DNA from: Acidobacteriaceae bacterium
GTDB lineage: Bacteria > Acidobacteriota > Terriglobia > Terriglobales > Acidobacteriaceae
NCBI GenBank assembly: GCA_027323885.1
Contig: DAHVZT010000033.1
Coordinates: forward strand, 1 to 45,744
Length of the DNA: 45,744 nucleotides
Direction of reading: 5' to 3'
Both the position numbers and the translations under genes were made by a program. The notes beneath the pieces are model-generated. The model was not told where the DNA came from. It did not search any database and saw nothing but the letters and a program-made list of their open reading frames with translations. Below are positions 1-7,701 of this stretch, in pieces (position 1 is the stretch's first letter; the number at the start of each line of letters is the position of its first letter).

Positions 1-235
1 TGATAATGGGGAAGTCGACATGGCGCGAATTCTAGAAATCCTCAGAACGAATAATTTCGACGGTATAATCGTGCCGGACCATACTCCCCAAATGTCTTGC
101 CCGGCGCCCTGGCATGCGGGCATGGCTCACACGCTTGGCTACATCGCTGGCGTACTGGGTGTGCTCAACAAGCAATCCTCTACGGAAAAGCCCAGTGGTT
201 GTGATCCGAATCGGGCACAACTAAAGAATCTCTGA
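1..235 (+). CDS. uxuA: Mannonate dehydratase, C-terminal fragment (5' end outside window)
   Basis: The frame is open from the window edge (codons from base 2) to the TGA at 233-235, so only about the last 77 residues are visible. The segment FDGIIVPDHTPQM followed by PAPWHAGMAHTLGYIAGVL matches the conserved C-terminal end of mannonate dehydratases (DH(T/V)P near a WHAGxA(Y/H)xxGY segment), as I know the family. This enzyme dehydrates D-mannonate to 2-keto-3-deoxygluconate in the cytoplasm, in the glucuronate branch of hexuronate catabolism. The last 20 residues or so look like a poorly conserved tail. The glycosidase and TonB receptor downstream on the same strand suggest a uronate-containing glycan locus. 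The main alternative is another enolase- or TIM-barrel-type sugar acid dehydratase. Confidence 0.72.
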   Translation, partial: DNGEVDMARILEILRTNNFDGIIVPDHTPQMSCPAPWHAGMAHTLGYIAGVLGVLNKQSSTEKPSGCDPNRAQLKNL

Positions 236-277
236 AACTCGCGGGTTCCAAAGTTCCGTCACCGAACGTTCCGTCTA

Positions 278-380
278 CGCAAGATTCGTCGATCTTGCGG
301 CTATCTCATCGCGCAGTTTGGGTGCCGAGGGCTCATCCGGGCCCTCCCGCCGCAGACACTGCGCCCGGTGAGGAGATAGC
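278..380 (+). ncRNA. Candidate structured RNA element or complex terminator
   Basis: Two abutting structures are visible. The first is a perfect 8-bp hairpin, CGCAAGAT (278-285) with ATCTTGCG (292-299), loop of 6. The second starts at the next base: GCTATCTC (300-307) pairs perfectly with GAGATAGC (373-380). Nested inside are GCGCAG (311-316) with CTGCGC (359-364), a possible GGTG (321-324) with CGCC (348-351), and GAGGGC (327-332) with GCCCTC (341-346) closing an 8-nt loop. It lies 43 nt after the mannonate dehydratase stop and ends 38 nt before the next promoter, so it may be a processed 3'-UTR element, a small RNA or a transcription end. There is no T-tract. No known RNA family is recognised. 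Confidence 0.4.
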
Positions 381-418
381 TGTACATTGATCTTCGCCAG
401 TATACGGCGAGGGGTCAT

Positions 419-448
419 TTGACATGATCCCTGCCCTTATCATGTAAT
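419..448 (+). promoter_or_regulatory. Sigma-70-type promoter of the glycosidase gene
   Basis: A consensus -35 box TTGACA (419-424) is followed after 18 bp by TGTAAT (443-448), which matches 5 of 6 bases of the -10 consensus. Transcription would start near 455, about 36 nt before the chosen ATG at 491. This is the best promoter match I found in the window. Confidence 0.6.
422..445. promoter_or_regulatory. Inverted repeat (candidate operator) inside the glycosidase promoter
   Basis: ACATGAT (422-428) and ATCATGT (439-445) form a perfect 7-bp inverted repeat with a 10-nt spacer. Allowing one mismatch, the arms extend to TTGACATGAT and ATCATGTAAT. It occupies exactly the space between and including parts of the -35 and -10 boxes, the position where a repressor would block RNA polymerase. 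The regulator is unknown; sugar-responsive LacI or GntR proteins are plausible. Confidence 0.45.
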
Positions 449-490
449 CGGTTGCCAAGGCAAAAAGCTTCCTTCAAGGAGCGCTTCTTC

Positions 491-2101
491 ATGGCAATGC
501 GGGCCCGATTTCCACGAGCCTTCCCTGCAGTTCTGTTGATCCTCGCTTTGTGCAGCATCGCCTCCGCCGCCGATGCGCCGAAAATCGTGAGCCAGAATGG
601 CCGCTTCGCATTCATGGTAGATGGCCGTCCCTATCTCATTCTCGGAGCGCAGATCAATAACTCAAGCGCCTGGCCGTCTGTCCTTCCCAAAGTGTGGCCA
701 TCTCTTGAGGACATGCATGCCAATACGGTCGAGGCGCCGGTGTATTGGGAGCAGATCGAGCCCCAGCCAGGAAAATTCGACTTCACCAATGTTGACGATC
801 TACTTCAGCAAGCGCGTCAGCATCATCTTCATCTGGTTGTTTTGTGGTTCGGCACCTGGAAAAACGGCCAGATGCACTACGCTCCTACCTGGGTCAAAAC
901 CGATCCAGCCCGCTATCCCCGCATGATCAATTCTCACGGAGAGCCGATCGACGTTCTGTCCGCGAACTCCGTTGCGAACCGTGACGCGGACAAGGTCGCC
1001 TTTGTTGCCCTCACCAGACATTTGCAAAGTGTAGATGGCAGCCAGCACACCATTCTGCTGATTCAAGTGGAGAATGAGTCCGGTGCAATCGGAACTGTGC
1101 GCGACTACTCCGCGTTGGCTAACCAGCAATTCGCCAAGCAGGTCCCCTCGGAACTCACCGCTGGCCTGCACAAAAAGCCGGGAACATGGACGCAGGTCTT
1201 CGGTCCGGATGCCGACGAGGCGTTCCAGGCCTGGTATCAGGCTCGCTACATTAACGACATCGTGACGGCCGGGAAGGCACAGTTCAACGTCCCCATGTAT
1301 GTCAACGTATGGGTGAGCTACCCTGCGGCGGAGTTGCCGGAACGTCGCGTGACCGTTCCCGGTATCAACTATCCGAGCGGCGGAGCCGTACAAAAGATGA
1401 TCGACCTCTGGAAAGTAGCTGCTCCGGCCATTGACATGATTGGGCCGGATATTTACACCGACGACTCCGGCTTCTATCGGGAGCTTCTACGCACCTATGC
1501 GCGTCCTGACAATCCTCTCTGGATTCCCGAAACAGGCTCAGGCGACAGCTTTGCCAAGTTCTTTTTTTACGCCCTCGGCAAGGGCGCTATCGGATTTTCT
1601 CCGTTCGGAATCGATCGTACCGGCTGGACCTTTACTGACGGAACCGGCCCTAAAGCGCACACCGAGAACTACGCGCTGATTGCTCCCATGGATAGCCAGA
1701 TCGCTCTGCTGAACTTTGAAGGCAAGCTCAAGACCGCCGTCGAAGAACCCGGCAAAGCGCAACAGGAGCTTGATTTCGGCCAATGGCAGGCGACGATCTC
1801 CTTCGGTTTTCCGCAGCCGGACGGGCGCCGTCCACCGGGCACGCCGGACTTTCACGGCCGCGCATTAGTGGCGCAACTTGGCCCCAATGAATTCCTCGTT
1901 ACCGGCATTGACGCCCGGGTCTCTTTCCACCTGCCCTCTCGTCTGGCTGGCCAGCGCATGAATATTCTTCAGGCCGTGCAAGGGACTTATGTCGACGGAA
2001 AATGGGAGCCGCTTAGAATCTGGAACGGAGATCAGACGGATCGCGGGCTGAACTTCAAACACGGTGGCGAGGTGATTCACGTCAGCCTGGCAAAATTCTA
2101 A
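491..2101 (+). CDS. Secreted GH35-like glycoside hydrolase (DUF5597-type beta-galactosidase)
   Basis: This encodes a 536-residue exported glycosidase. The ATG at 491 was chosen over an in-frame TTG at 452 because AAGGAG (476-481) lies 9 nt upstream and a clean signal peptide follows (hydrophobic residues 10-25, cleavage near ASA|AD). The catalytic TIM barrel starts at GRPYLILGAQINNSS. The motif QVENES carries the likely acid/base Glu (about residue 196), equivalent to QVENEYG of GH35. IPETGSG carries the likely nucleophile Glu (about 347). The C-terminal part fits the DUF5597 domain that accompanies this branch. It probably removes beta-linked galactosyl or related units in the periplasm or outside, feeding the TonB receptor downstream. 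Its exact sugar specificity cannot be read from sequence. Confidence 0.8.
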   Translation: MAMRARFPRAFPAVLLILALCSIASAADAPKIVSQNGRFAFMVDGRPYLILGAQINNSSAWPSVLPKVWPSLEDMHANTVEAPVYWEQIEPQPGKFDFTNVDDLLQQARQHHLHLVVLWFGTWKNGQMHYAPTWVKTDPARYPRMINSHGEPIDVLSANSVANRDADKVAFVALTRHLQSVDGSQHTILLIQVENESGAIGTVRDYSALANQQFAKQVPSELTAGLHKKPGTWTQVFGPDADEAFQAWYQARYINDIVTAGKAQFNVPMYVNVWVSYPAAELPERRVTVPGINYPSGGAVQKMIDLWKVAAPAIDMIGPDIYTDDSGFYRELLRTYARPDNPLWIPETGSGDSFAKFFFYALGKGAIGFSPFGIDRTGWTFTDGTGPKAHTENYALIAPMDSQIALLNFEGKLKTAVEEPGKAQQELDFGQWQATISFGFPQPDGRRPPGTPDFHGRALVAQLGPNEFLVTGIDARVSFHLPSRLAGQRMNILQAVQGTYVDGKWEPLRIWNGDQTDRGLNFKHGGEVIHVSLAKF

Positions 2102-2126
2102 CGCACCGGAAATCAGAACGAAGTAA

Positions 2127-2148
2127 CGGTCCGGATCGCAACGGACCG
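2127..2148 (+). terminator. Hairpin after the glycosidase gene
   Basis: CGGTCCG (2127-2133) and CGGACCG (2142-2148) form a perfect 7-bp stem with an 8-nt loop, 25 nt after the stop codon. No T-run follows, so it may be a Rho-assisted end or simply an mRNA-stabilising hairpin. Confidence 0.35.
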
Positions 2149-2261
2149 CTCCCTCGGCCCATGCGAATTTGGGAACGAGGCGCATCCGTCCGAGGCTTCG
2201 CTGGCCGGTAACAAATTGACATTGCGATCAACGCGCTCGCGTAGGAATCCCCGAAATTTAA

Positions 2262-2294
2262 ACCGTGCCTGAACCGTGCTTGATTTGTGCTTGA
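2262..2294. repeat. Three imperfect 11-bp tandem repeats
   Basis: The units ACCGTGCCTGA, ACCGTGCTTGA and TTTGTGCTTGA follow one another without a gap. The second differs from the first at one base and the third from the second at three. An 11-bp period is about one helical turn, so a protein could bind all copies on one face of the DNA. They lie about 80 bp upstream of the -35 box of the TonB receptor promoter, an activator-like position. Confidence 0.5.
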
Positions 2295-2373
2295 TTCGGC
2301 CTCTGGCGGCACCCGCAAGAGACGGATTCTATTGGGCCAATCATCAAAATCGGCATCTTTGTCCGGCAGCGAC

Positions 2374-2403
2374 TTGACAGCAAAATCGAGGTGCTTTTAC
2401 TGT
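2374..2403 (+). promoter_or_regulatory. Candidate promoter of the TonB receptor gene
   Basis: A perfect -35 box TTGACA (2374-2379) is followed after 18 bp by TACTGT (2398-2403), a weak -10 box with three consensus positions including the first TA and last T. It leaves a leader of about 145 nt. The weak -10 box would fit a regulated promoter. Confidence 0.45.
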
Positions 2404-2418
2404 GGAAACGATTTGCTG

Positions 2419-2449
2419 TATTCGGTTTCAAAACACCCGAAACCGAATA
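2419..2449. promoter_or_regulatory. 11-bp perfect inverted repeat (operator or leader hairpin)
   Basis: TATTCGGTTTC (2419-2429) and GAAACCGAATA (2439-2449) are perfect inverted copies separated by 9 nt, with arm centres 20 bp apart, about two helical turns. The site begins about 15 bp downstream of the proposed -10 box, a classic repressor position. As RNA it would form an 11-bp stem in the leader. No T-run follows, so it is not a standard attenuator. Confidence 0.55.
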
Positions 2450-2557
2450 TAGAAATCTTCCATCTCTATGCGGGCTCGTCTGACCTAGCGAATGGCGCCA
2501 CGCCTTCGCTAAAACGATGGCGAAAGTTCAAATAAGCATCCGGGAAGGATGACATCT

Positions 2558-5500
2558 ATGCTCCCCAATAATCTGAAAAATCTGAATTCGAGGCGAATGA
2601 AGCAACAGTTTCCTATTGTTTTAGGCGTGGCGCTACTCATGGTGGCGTCCTTCACAACTCGCACCGCGCATGCACAGCAGGATGCCGGCGCAATCACCGG
2701 TCTGGTGCAAGACAACACCGGCGCGATCATACCCGGTGCCGATGTCACACTGACGAACAACGACACGGGTCTGGTGCTGAACGCGAAAAGTAACGACAGC
2801 GGCATCTACACTTTTTCGCCGATCCGCATTGGAAATTACACGGTCAGCGCCTCCGCTCCCGGTTTTGAAAAGACCACCCAGCAAAATATCCATATCGATC
2901 TGCAAGAAAAATTGAATGTGCCGCTCAAGCTGACGCCGGGCGCCGTATCGCAAACGGTAACAGTGACGACCGCCCCGCCGCTTCTGCAGACGCAGAGCGG
3001 CTCCATTGGCCAGGTGATCACGACGCATGTGATCAAAACGGTGCCGCTGAGTTCGCAAAACTGGGTATACATTGCACAACTCGCCACAGGTGTCGCACCC
3101 AATCCAGGAGATCGAGTTTCGGGCAGCGGCGGTTTCAACGCGAATGGACAAAACTCTTCGCAGAACAACTTCATTCTGGACGGCGTGGACAACAACGTAA
3201 ACGTGGTTGATTTCGCCAACGGCTCCAGCTTCGTAGCGCTGCCGCCGCCCGATGCATTGGCGGAATTCAAGATTCAGACCAGCAATTACAGCGCGGAATT
3301 TGGCCACTCGGCCGGATCTGTGTTGAATGCCAGTATCAAGAGCGGAACCAACCAAATCCACGGAGATTTGTGGGAGTACTTCCGCAACCAGGCTTTAGAT
3401 GCGACCGATTTTGGCACCAGGGTAAAACCGACGTTCAATCAGAACCAATTTGGGGCGACACTTGGATTTCCAATCATAAAGAACCACCTGTTCGTGTTCG
3501 GAGACGCGCAGGGAAATCGTGTGAAATTTGCCGAGCCATCGACCAGAACAGTACCCACAGCGAAAATGCGCAACGGGGACTTCTCCGAGCTGCTGAATAC
3601 AAGTCTGACAGGAGCGGCCCAGCCGATTATTTTGTATGAGCCTAACTCGGGCGGTACGAAACTGCTTACCTGCAATGGGCGCCAAAACGTCTTCTGCCCA
3701 AATCAGATCGATCCAATCGCGCAAAAGCTATTGAATCTTTATCCATTGCCCAATGAGGGCAACGGCGCTACCTTCAACAACTTCTTTATCAATCGTCTGT
3801 CCACCTTGGACACGACCCAATGGGACGCGCGTATGGACTGGAACCCGAGTGATAAAGACCAGATGTTTCTCCGTTACAGCAGTTCCAACAGTCCTCAGTT
3901 TTCGCCTCCGCCGTTGGGCAATATTTTGGACGGTGGGACCTTTGGCCGGGATGGATTCACCACGGACTTCGGCGCGAACGCGGCGTATAGCGAAACCCAT
4001 ACCTTCAACCCCAACTTCATCAATGAATTTCGTTTCGGATTCAACTACCTGCACGATGCATATTTGCCCGTGCTTGCTGGAACCAACGTCGCTGCCGATC
4101 AGGGTTTGGGAGGAATCCCATTCGGTCCTTCCACGCCTCTGAACGGAGGTCTTCCGCTGACAGGAATCAGCGGCATCTCAGGTTTTGGAGTTCCGGGTTT
4201 CATTCCATCGGATGAATACGAGAACGTATACGAAATACTGGATAATGTGACGAAGATCGTTGGCAATCACAATTTGCGAATGGGCGTGCAATTCCAGAGC
4301 ATTCGCTTCTCCTCACTGCAGCCTCCCTTTCCTAAGGGCAATTACAGCTACAACGGGGAATATACGAGCAATCTTGGCGCAAGCTTTACCGGATTTGGCG
4401 TTGCCGATTTCCTCGCCAATCAAATGAATTTCGCGCAGCTCAGCAATGAATTTAAGAACGGAGATTCGCGCTGGTACCGCGCGGCATACATCGAAGATGA
4501 CTGGCGCGCGAGCGACAAGCTGACCATCAATCTGGGTCTACGTTATGACTTTTTCCAGCCCTACAAGGACGTGGGTGGTTACCAGGCCTCGTACTATACG
4601 ACCAGCCATTCCTTTTTGTCCCCCAACGGCGTGCCCCATGGAACGGCCGTATTCGAGATTCCGAAGGAACAGCAGGGATTTCCTCTGGCGCCGAGCTTTA
4701 CAAGCCTGCTGGCGTCCAATCACATCGCTCTTCAGTATTCGGGTAACCCGGCGCTCGTAAGTGCGCAGAAATTGAACTTCGCGCCGCGTGTTGGGTTTGC
4801 CTATTCCATCGATCCTAAGACGGTCATCCATGGCGGATATGGCATCTTCTATGGAGGCCTGGAAAGCGTTGGCTACTATCCGAATCTGGGAGAAAATTAT
4901 CCCTTCCAGTTCACCGACACTTTCAACGCGCCGAACTGCGCGGCCAACAACTGTCCGAGCATCAGCGCGCCTCCAGGATCGACCCCCGAAACCACATACG
5001 GCATCAACTTGCAGAATGGGTTCCAACACGCTCTCAGTGTCGGACTGCAAAACTTCATCTCCACTCCGGCGCTGCGCGGCTCCGATCCTCTCGTGCATAC
5101 ACCCTACACCACGGATTACAACCTGGCCGTGCAGCGGGAACTCACTACGAATATGGTGGCCTCGCTGGCGTACGTAGGGGATACATCACGGCATCTTCAA
5201 ATGTTCCCGGATCCCAACAATCCGTTGGCATTGGAGAACCCCTCGAACAACACGCAATTTGTGCGTCCGTTCCCCGGTTTCGGCGGGACGGCATATAACG
5301 CGTACGGAGGCACCAGCGCATACAATTCATTGCAGGCGAAAATTGAAAAAAGACTGAACAACGGTATGAACTTTCTCGCCACGTATACTTGGTCGCACTC
5401 ACTGGACGACACACCCTCCCCGTTGGGCACCAATGGAGGAGGCGGCTTCCGCAACACGAACCTGTTGCCAGTGCAGTACGATTACAGCAACTCGGCATTC

Positions 5501-6157
5501 GACGTTCGCAATCGAGTAACTTTCAACGGCTACTACGATCTTCCGTTCGGGAAAAACCGCCGGTGGATGAACCAGAACCGGGTCCTGGGGGCAATAGCCG
5601 GAGACTGGGCAGCCAATCTGGAGTTTTTTGCTCAAAGCGGGAATGCGATGTCGGTGTATCCCAATATCACCACGGCTTCCGGAGGCACGGCATTTGCGGA
5701 AGTCACTCGTGATCCATTTGCTCCGGGAGGTGTCCCGAATCCAACCAATCCGGGCGTGACGTGCGCGGCCAGAACCCGGACCATCTTTCACTGGTGGAAC
5801 CCATGCGCGTTTTCCAATCCTTTGCCTGGAAGCGATATTCCTGCGACCGGCCCGGGACGTTATGTGACCAACAGGAAACAGGTGCTAGCGTATTTGGGAG
5901 GCAAGCGGAACGAAGTCTATGGACCGGGATACGAGACAATCAATATGTCTATCTTCAAGGATTTCCCCACGATCAAGTCGCAGGTCCTGGAGATCCGCGT
6001 AGACGGCTTCAACATCTTGAATACACCCGACTATGCGGAACCTATAGCGACAGCGAACATCAACAGCAACATGGGGCAGATCACCAACGCACGCAGTTTC
6101 CAGTACCTTACTCCGGATGCGCGGTTCTTCCAGCTTTCGGCCAAATACACGTTCTGA
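2558..6157 (+). CDS. Oar-type TonB-dependent outer membrane receptor
   Basis: This 1,199-residue protein is an outer-membrane beta-barrel transporter powered by TonB. The ATG at 2558 has GGGAAGG (2542-2548) 9 nt upstream; ATG at 2597 is an alternative. A signal peptide ends near AHA|QQ (residue 39). Residues about 43-135 form a carboxypeptidase-regulatory-like domain starting GAITGLVQDNTGAIIPGA. A plug domain follows to about 260 (QNNFILDGVDNN, then SAEFGHSAGSVLNASIKSGTN). The rest is barrel, rich in alternating aromatic strands and ending in the terminal Phe of KYTF. This architecture and length are the usual form in Acidobacteria, which expand these receptors for glycan and peptide uptake. 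Its position after a secreted glycosidase suggests an oligosaccharide ligand, but the substrate is inference. Confidence 0.93.
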   Translation: MLPNNLKNLNSRRMKQQFPIVLGVALLMVASFTTRTAHAQQDAGAITGLVQDNTGAIIPGADVTLTNNDTGLVLNAKSNDSGIYTFSPIRIGNYTVSASAPGFEKTTQQNIHIDLQEKLNVPLKLTPGAVSQTVTVTTAPPLLQTQSGSIGQVITTHVIKTVPLSSQNWVYIAQLATGVAPNPGDRVSGSGGFNANGQNSSQNNFILDGVDNNVNVVDFANGSSFVALPPPDALAEFKIQTSNYSAEFGHSAGSVLNASIKSGTNQIHGDLWEYFRNQALDATDFGTRVKPTFNQNQFGATLGFPIIKNHLFVFGDAQGNRVKFAEPSTRTVPTAKMRNGDFSELLNTSLTGAAQPIILYEPNSGGTKLLTCNGRQNVFCPNQIDPIAQKLLNLYPLPNEGNGATFNNFFINRLSTLDTTQWDARMDWNPSDKDQMFLRYSSSNSPQFSPPPLGNILDGGTFGRDGFTTDFGANAAYSETHTFNPNFINEFRFGFNYLHDAYLPVLAGTNVAADQGLGGIPFGPSTPLNGGLPLTGISGISGFGVPGFIPSDEYENVYEILDNVTKIVGNHNLRMGVQFQSIRFSSLQPPFPKGNYSYNGEYTSNLGASFTGFGVADFLANQMNFAQLSNEFKNGDSRWYRAAYIEDDWRASDKLTINLGLRYDFFQPYKDVGGYQASYYTTSHSFLSPNGVPHGTAVFEIPKEQQGFPLAPSFTSLLASNHIALQYSGNPALVSAQKLNFAPRVGFAYSIDPKTVIHGGYGIFYGGLESVGYYPNLGENYPFQFTDTFNAPNCAANNCPSISAPPGSTPETTYGINLQNGFQHALSVGLQNFISTPALRGSDPLVHTPYTTDYNLAVQRELTTNMVASLAYVGDTSRHLQMFPDPNNPLALENPSNNTQFVRPFPGFGGTAYNAYGGTSAYNSLQAKIEKRLNNGMNFLATYTWSHSLDDTPSPLGTNGGGGFRNTNLLPVQYDYSNSAFDVRNRVTFNGYYDLPFGKNRRWMNQNRVLGAIAGDWAANLEFFAQSGNAMSVYPNITTASGGTAFAEVTRDPFAPGGVPNPTNPGVTCAARTRTIFHWWNPCAFSNPLPGSDIPATGPGRYVTNRKQVLAYLGGKRNEVYGPGYETINMSIFKDFPTIKSQVLEIRVDGFNILNTPDYAEPIATANINSNMGQITNARSFQYLTPDARFFQLSAKYTF

Positions 6158-6174
6158 CTCTGTAATGCTATAGT

Positions 6175-6212
6175 CTCCTCGGTGGACGGTTTGAGGCATG
6201 GCCACCGAGGAG
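6175..6212 (+). terminator. Stem-loop terminator after the TonB receptor gene
   Basis: CTCCTCGGTGG (6175-6185) and CCACCGAGGAG (6202-6212) form a perfect 11-bp GC-rich stem with a 16-nt loop, 17 nt after the stop. Only a short GTTTC follows instead of a T-run, so termination may be partial, allowing some read-through into the TPR gene. Confidence 0.55.
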
Positions 6213-6285
6213 GTTTCAGGGGACGGCCGGATTTCAGGTGCCCTTCACTCCCGAGTGCGTTCCTGGCTTGGGACCGATCAGGTCT

Positions 6286-7701
6286 ATGCTTCGAAGCAAA
6301 TTAGCGGCGTGTCTGGTTCTGTGTGGCTCGATTGGACTTACCGTACTGGCTGTCCGATCATCGCTCGCTCAGGATACGCAGGGCCAGACCCCGGTCATTG
6401 CCAGCCGCGACGCGCAGGCGTTTCAGCGGGCGCAGGACGCAATGCAGCGGGGAGACCTTGCCCAGGCGCGAACTTTGCTTTTGGGGCTGCATGCACGCCT
6501 GCCCGGGAATTTTGAAGTCGATGAGCTGCTGGGCCTCGTCTATGCTTCAGAAAACAATCTGAAGCAGGCATTGCCTCCGCTCCGAGCGGCTGCGGAGGAG
6601 CGGCCGGATTCCAATGTCGCACGCGCCAATCTGGGCGCAACTCTTCTCAAGATGCATCGCGCCAGCGAAGCAGCGCGTGAGCTCCACATTGCAGTTCAGC
6701 TCGAGCCGAACGACGCAAGCACACAGGAGAATCTGGGGCAGGCGGAGATGCTGTTGCACCATCCGGCCCAGGCCGCCAAAGCCTTTGGCGCGGCCCTGGC
6801 GCTCAATCCTGGCAACGCCGACCTGGCGTACAACGATGCTCTGGCGCTATTCGAAAATCAGAGTTACGCCCAGGCGCGAGAGGTGCTGGCTCGGATGCCA
6901 GGCGTGAAACTTTCCGCGTCCGCACAGTCGCTGTACGGCGATATTGACGAAAAGCTTGGGCGTTATAAGCAGGCCGCCCAGCACGATTTGAATGCCGCCC
7001 AGCTTGAGCCTTCCGAGACGAACATCTATGTGCTCGGCGTGGAGCTTTTGCGTCACTGGACCTTCGGTCCCGCAATCCAGGCGTTGTCCGCAGGTGTAAA
7101 AAAGTATCCTGACAGCCGTCGCATGCGCCTCGGACTCGGAATCGCATACTACGGAAATGGCAACTACGATCACGCGATTCCAATCCTCGCCGATCTCCTG
7201 GCGGAAGCGCCCGGGAATGTCCTGTATGCCGACCTTCTGGGACGCACCTGCACCGTGCTGACAGAAGGCAATCATCCCCGCTGCGCGACGCTGGTCCAGT
7301 TCGCGCTGCGGCATCCGCAAAATGCGATGCTGGCTACGTACGCGGCAACCAGCATCCTGCATCAGCCGTCCAGCCCGCGGCAACTGAAGGTTGCCAAACA
7401 AATGCTTCAACAGGCCATCGCCGCAAGACCCAAACTGGCCCAGGCAAGATTGGAAATGGGCGTGCTGCTGCAAACTGAGTCGAAGTGGGCAGAAAGCGTC
7501 GGTCCACTCGAGACAGCCATTCGCTTGCAACCGGACCTGGCACAGGCGCATTATCGGCTGGCGCTCGCGTATTCGCATCTTGGCCGTCATACTGAGGCGC
7601 AGCGTCAGATTGCGCTCGACCGGGAATACAGCAAAAGTCAACAGCAAAACCTGAATGCCAGAATGCAGGAAATCACCACCCTGGTGGTAAAGATGGAATG
7701 A
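6286..7701 (+). CDS. Exported tetratricopeptide-repeat protein
   Basis: A 471-residue TPR protein. The ATG at 6286 was preferred to a GTG at 6238 because it gives a normal signal peptide (MLRSKLAACLVLCGSIGLTV, cleavage near SLA|QD). From about residue 40 to the end it consists of helical repeats with TPR signatures such as ANLGATLL, AQARLEMGVLL and AHYRLALAYSHLGRHTEAQRQI, preceded by a DELLGLVYASENNLKQAL unit, so around nine to eleven repeats. It should act as a protein-binding scaffold in the periplasm. It follows the TonB receptor gene on the same strand and its stop overlaps the start of the phosphatase-like gene (ATGA), so the two are translationally coupled. TPR proteins beside Oar-like receptors are common in Acidobacteria; a role as a receptor partner is inference. 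Confidence 0.82.
   Translation: MLRSKLAACLVLCGSIGLTVLAVRSSLAQDTQGQTPVIASRDAQAFQRAQDAMQRGDLAQARTLLLGLHARLPGNFEVDELLGLVYASENNLKQALPPLRAAAEERPDSNVARANLGATLLKMHRASEAARELHIAVQLEPNDASTQENLGQAEMLLHHPAQAAKAFGAALALNPGNADLAYNDALALFENQSYAQAREVLARMPGVKLSASAQSLYGDIDEKLGRYKQAAQHDLNAAQLEPSETNIYVLGVELLRHWTFGPAIQALSAGVKKYPDSRRMRLGLGIAYYGNGNYDHAIPILADLLAEAPGNVLYADLLGRTCTVLTEGNHPRCATLVQFALRHPQNAMLATYAATSILHQPSSPRQLKVAKQMLQQAIAARPKLAQARLEMGVLLQTESKWAESVGPLETAIRLQPDLAQAHYRLALAYSHLGRHTEAQRQIALDREYSKSQQQNLNARMQEITTLVVKME

Larger units (their letters stand above)
2102..2557. other. 456-bp intergenic regulatory region
   Basis: No convincing gene is present. It holds the hairpin after the glycosidase gene, three imperfect 11-bp direct repeats, a promoter, and an 11-bp inverted repeat just downstream of that promoter. 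An 82-codon frame at 2287-2535 runs through all of these elements and was not accepted as a gene. Confidence 0.6.

Noticed and set aside
2287-2535. 82-codon frame on the plus strand between the glycosidase and TonB receptor genes
   Set aside because: It runs through the direct repeats, promoter and inverted repeat, has no ribosome-binding site and shows no domain-like composition apart from one CxxC.
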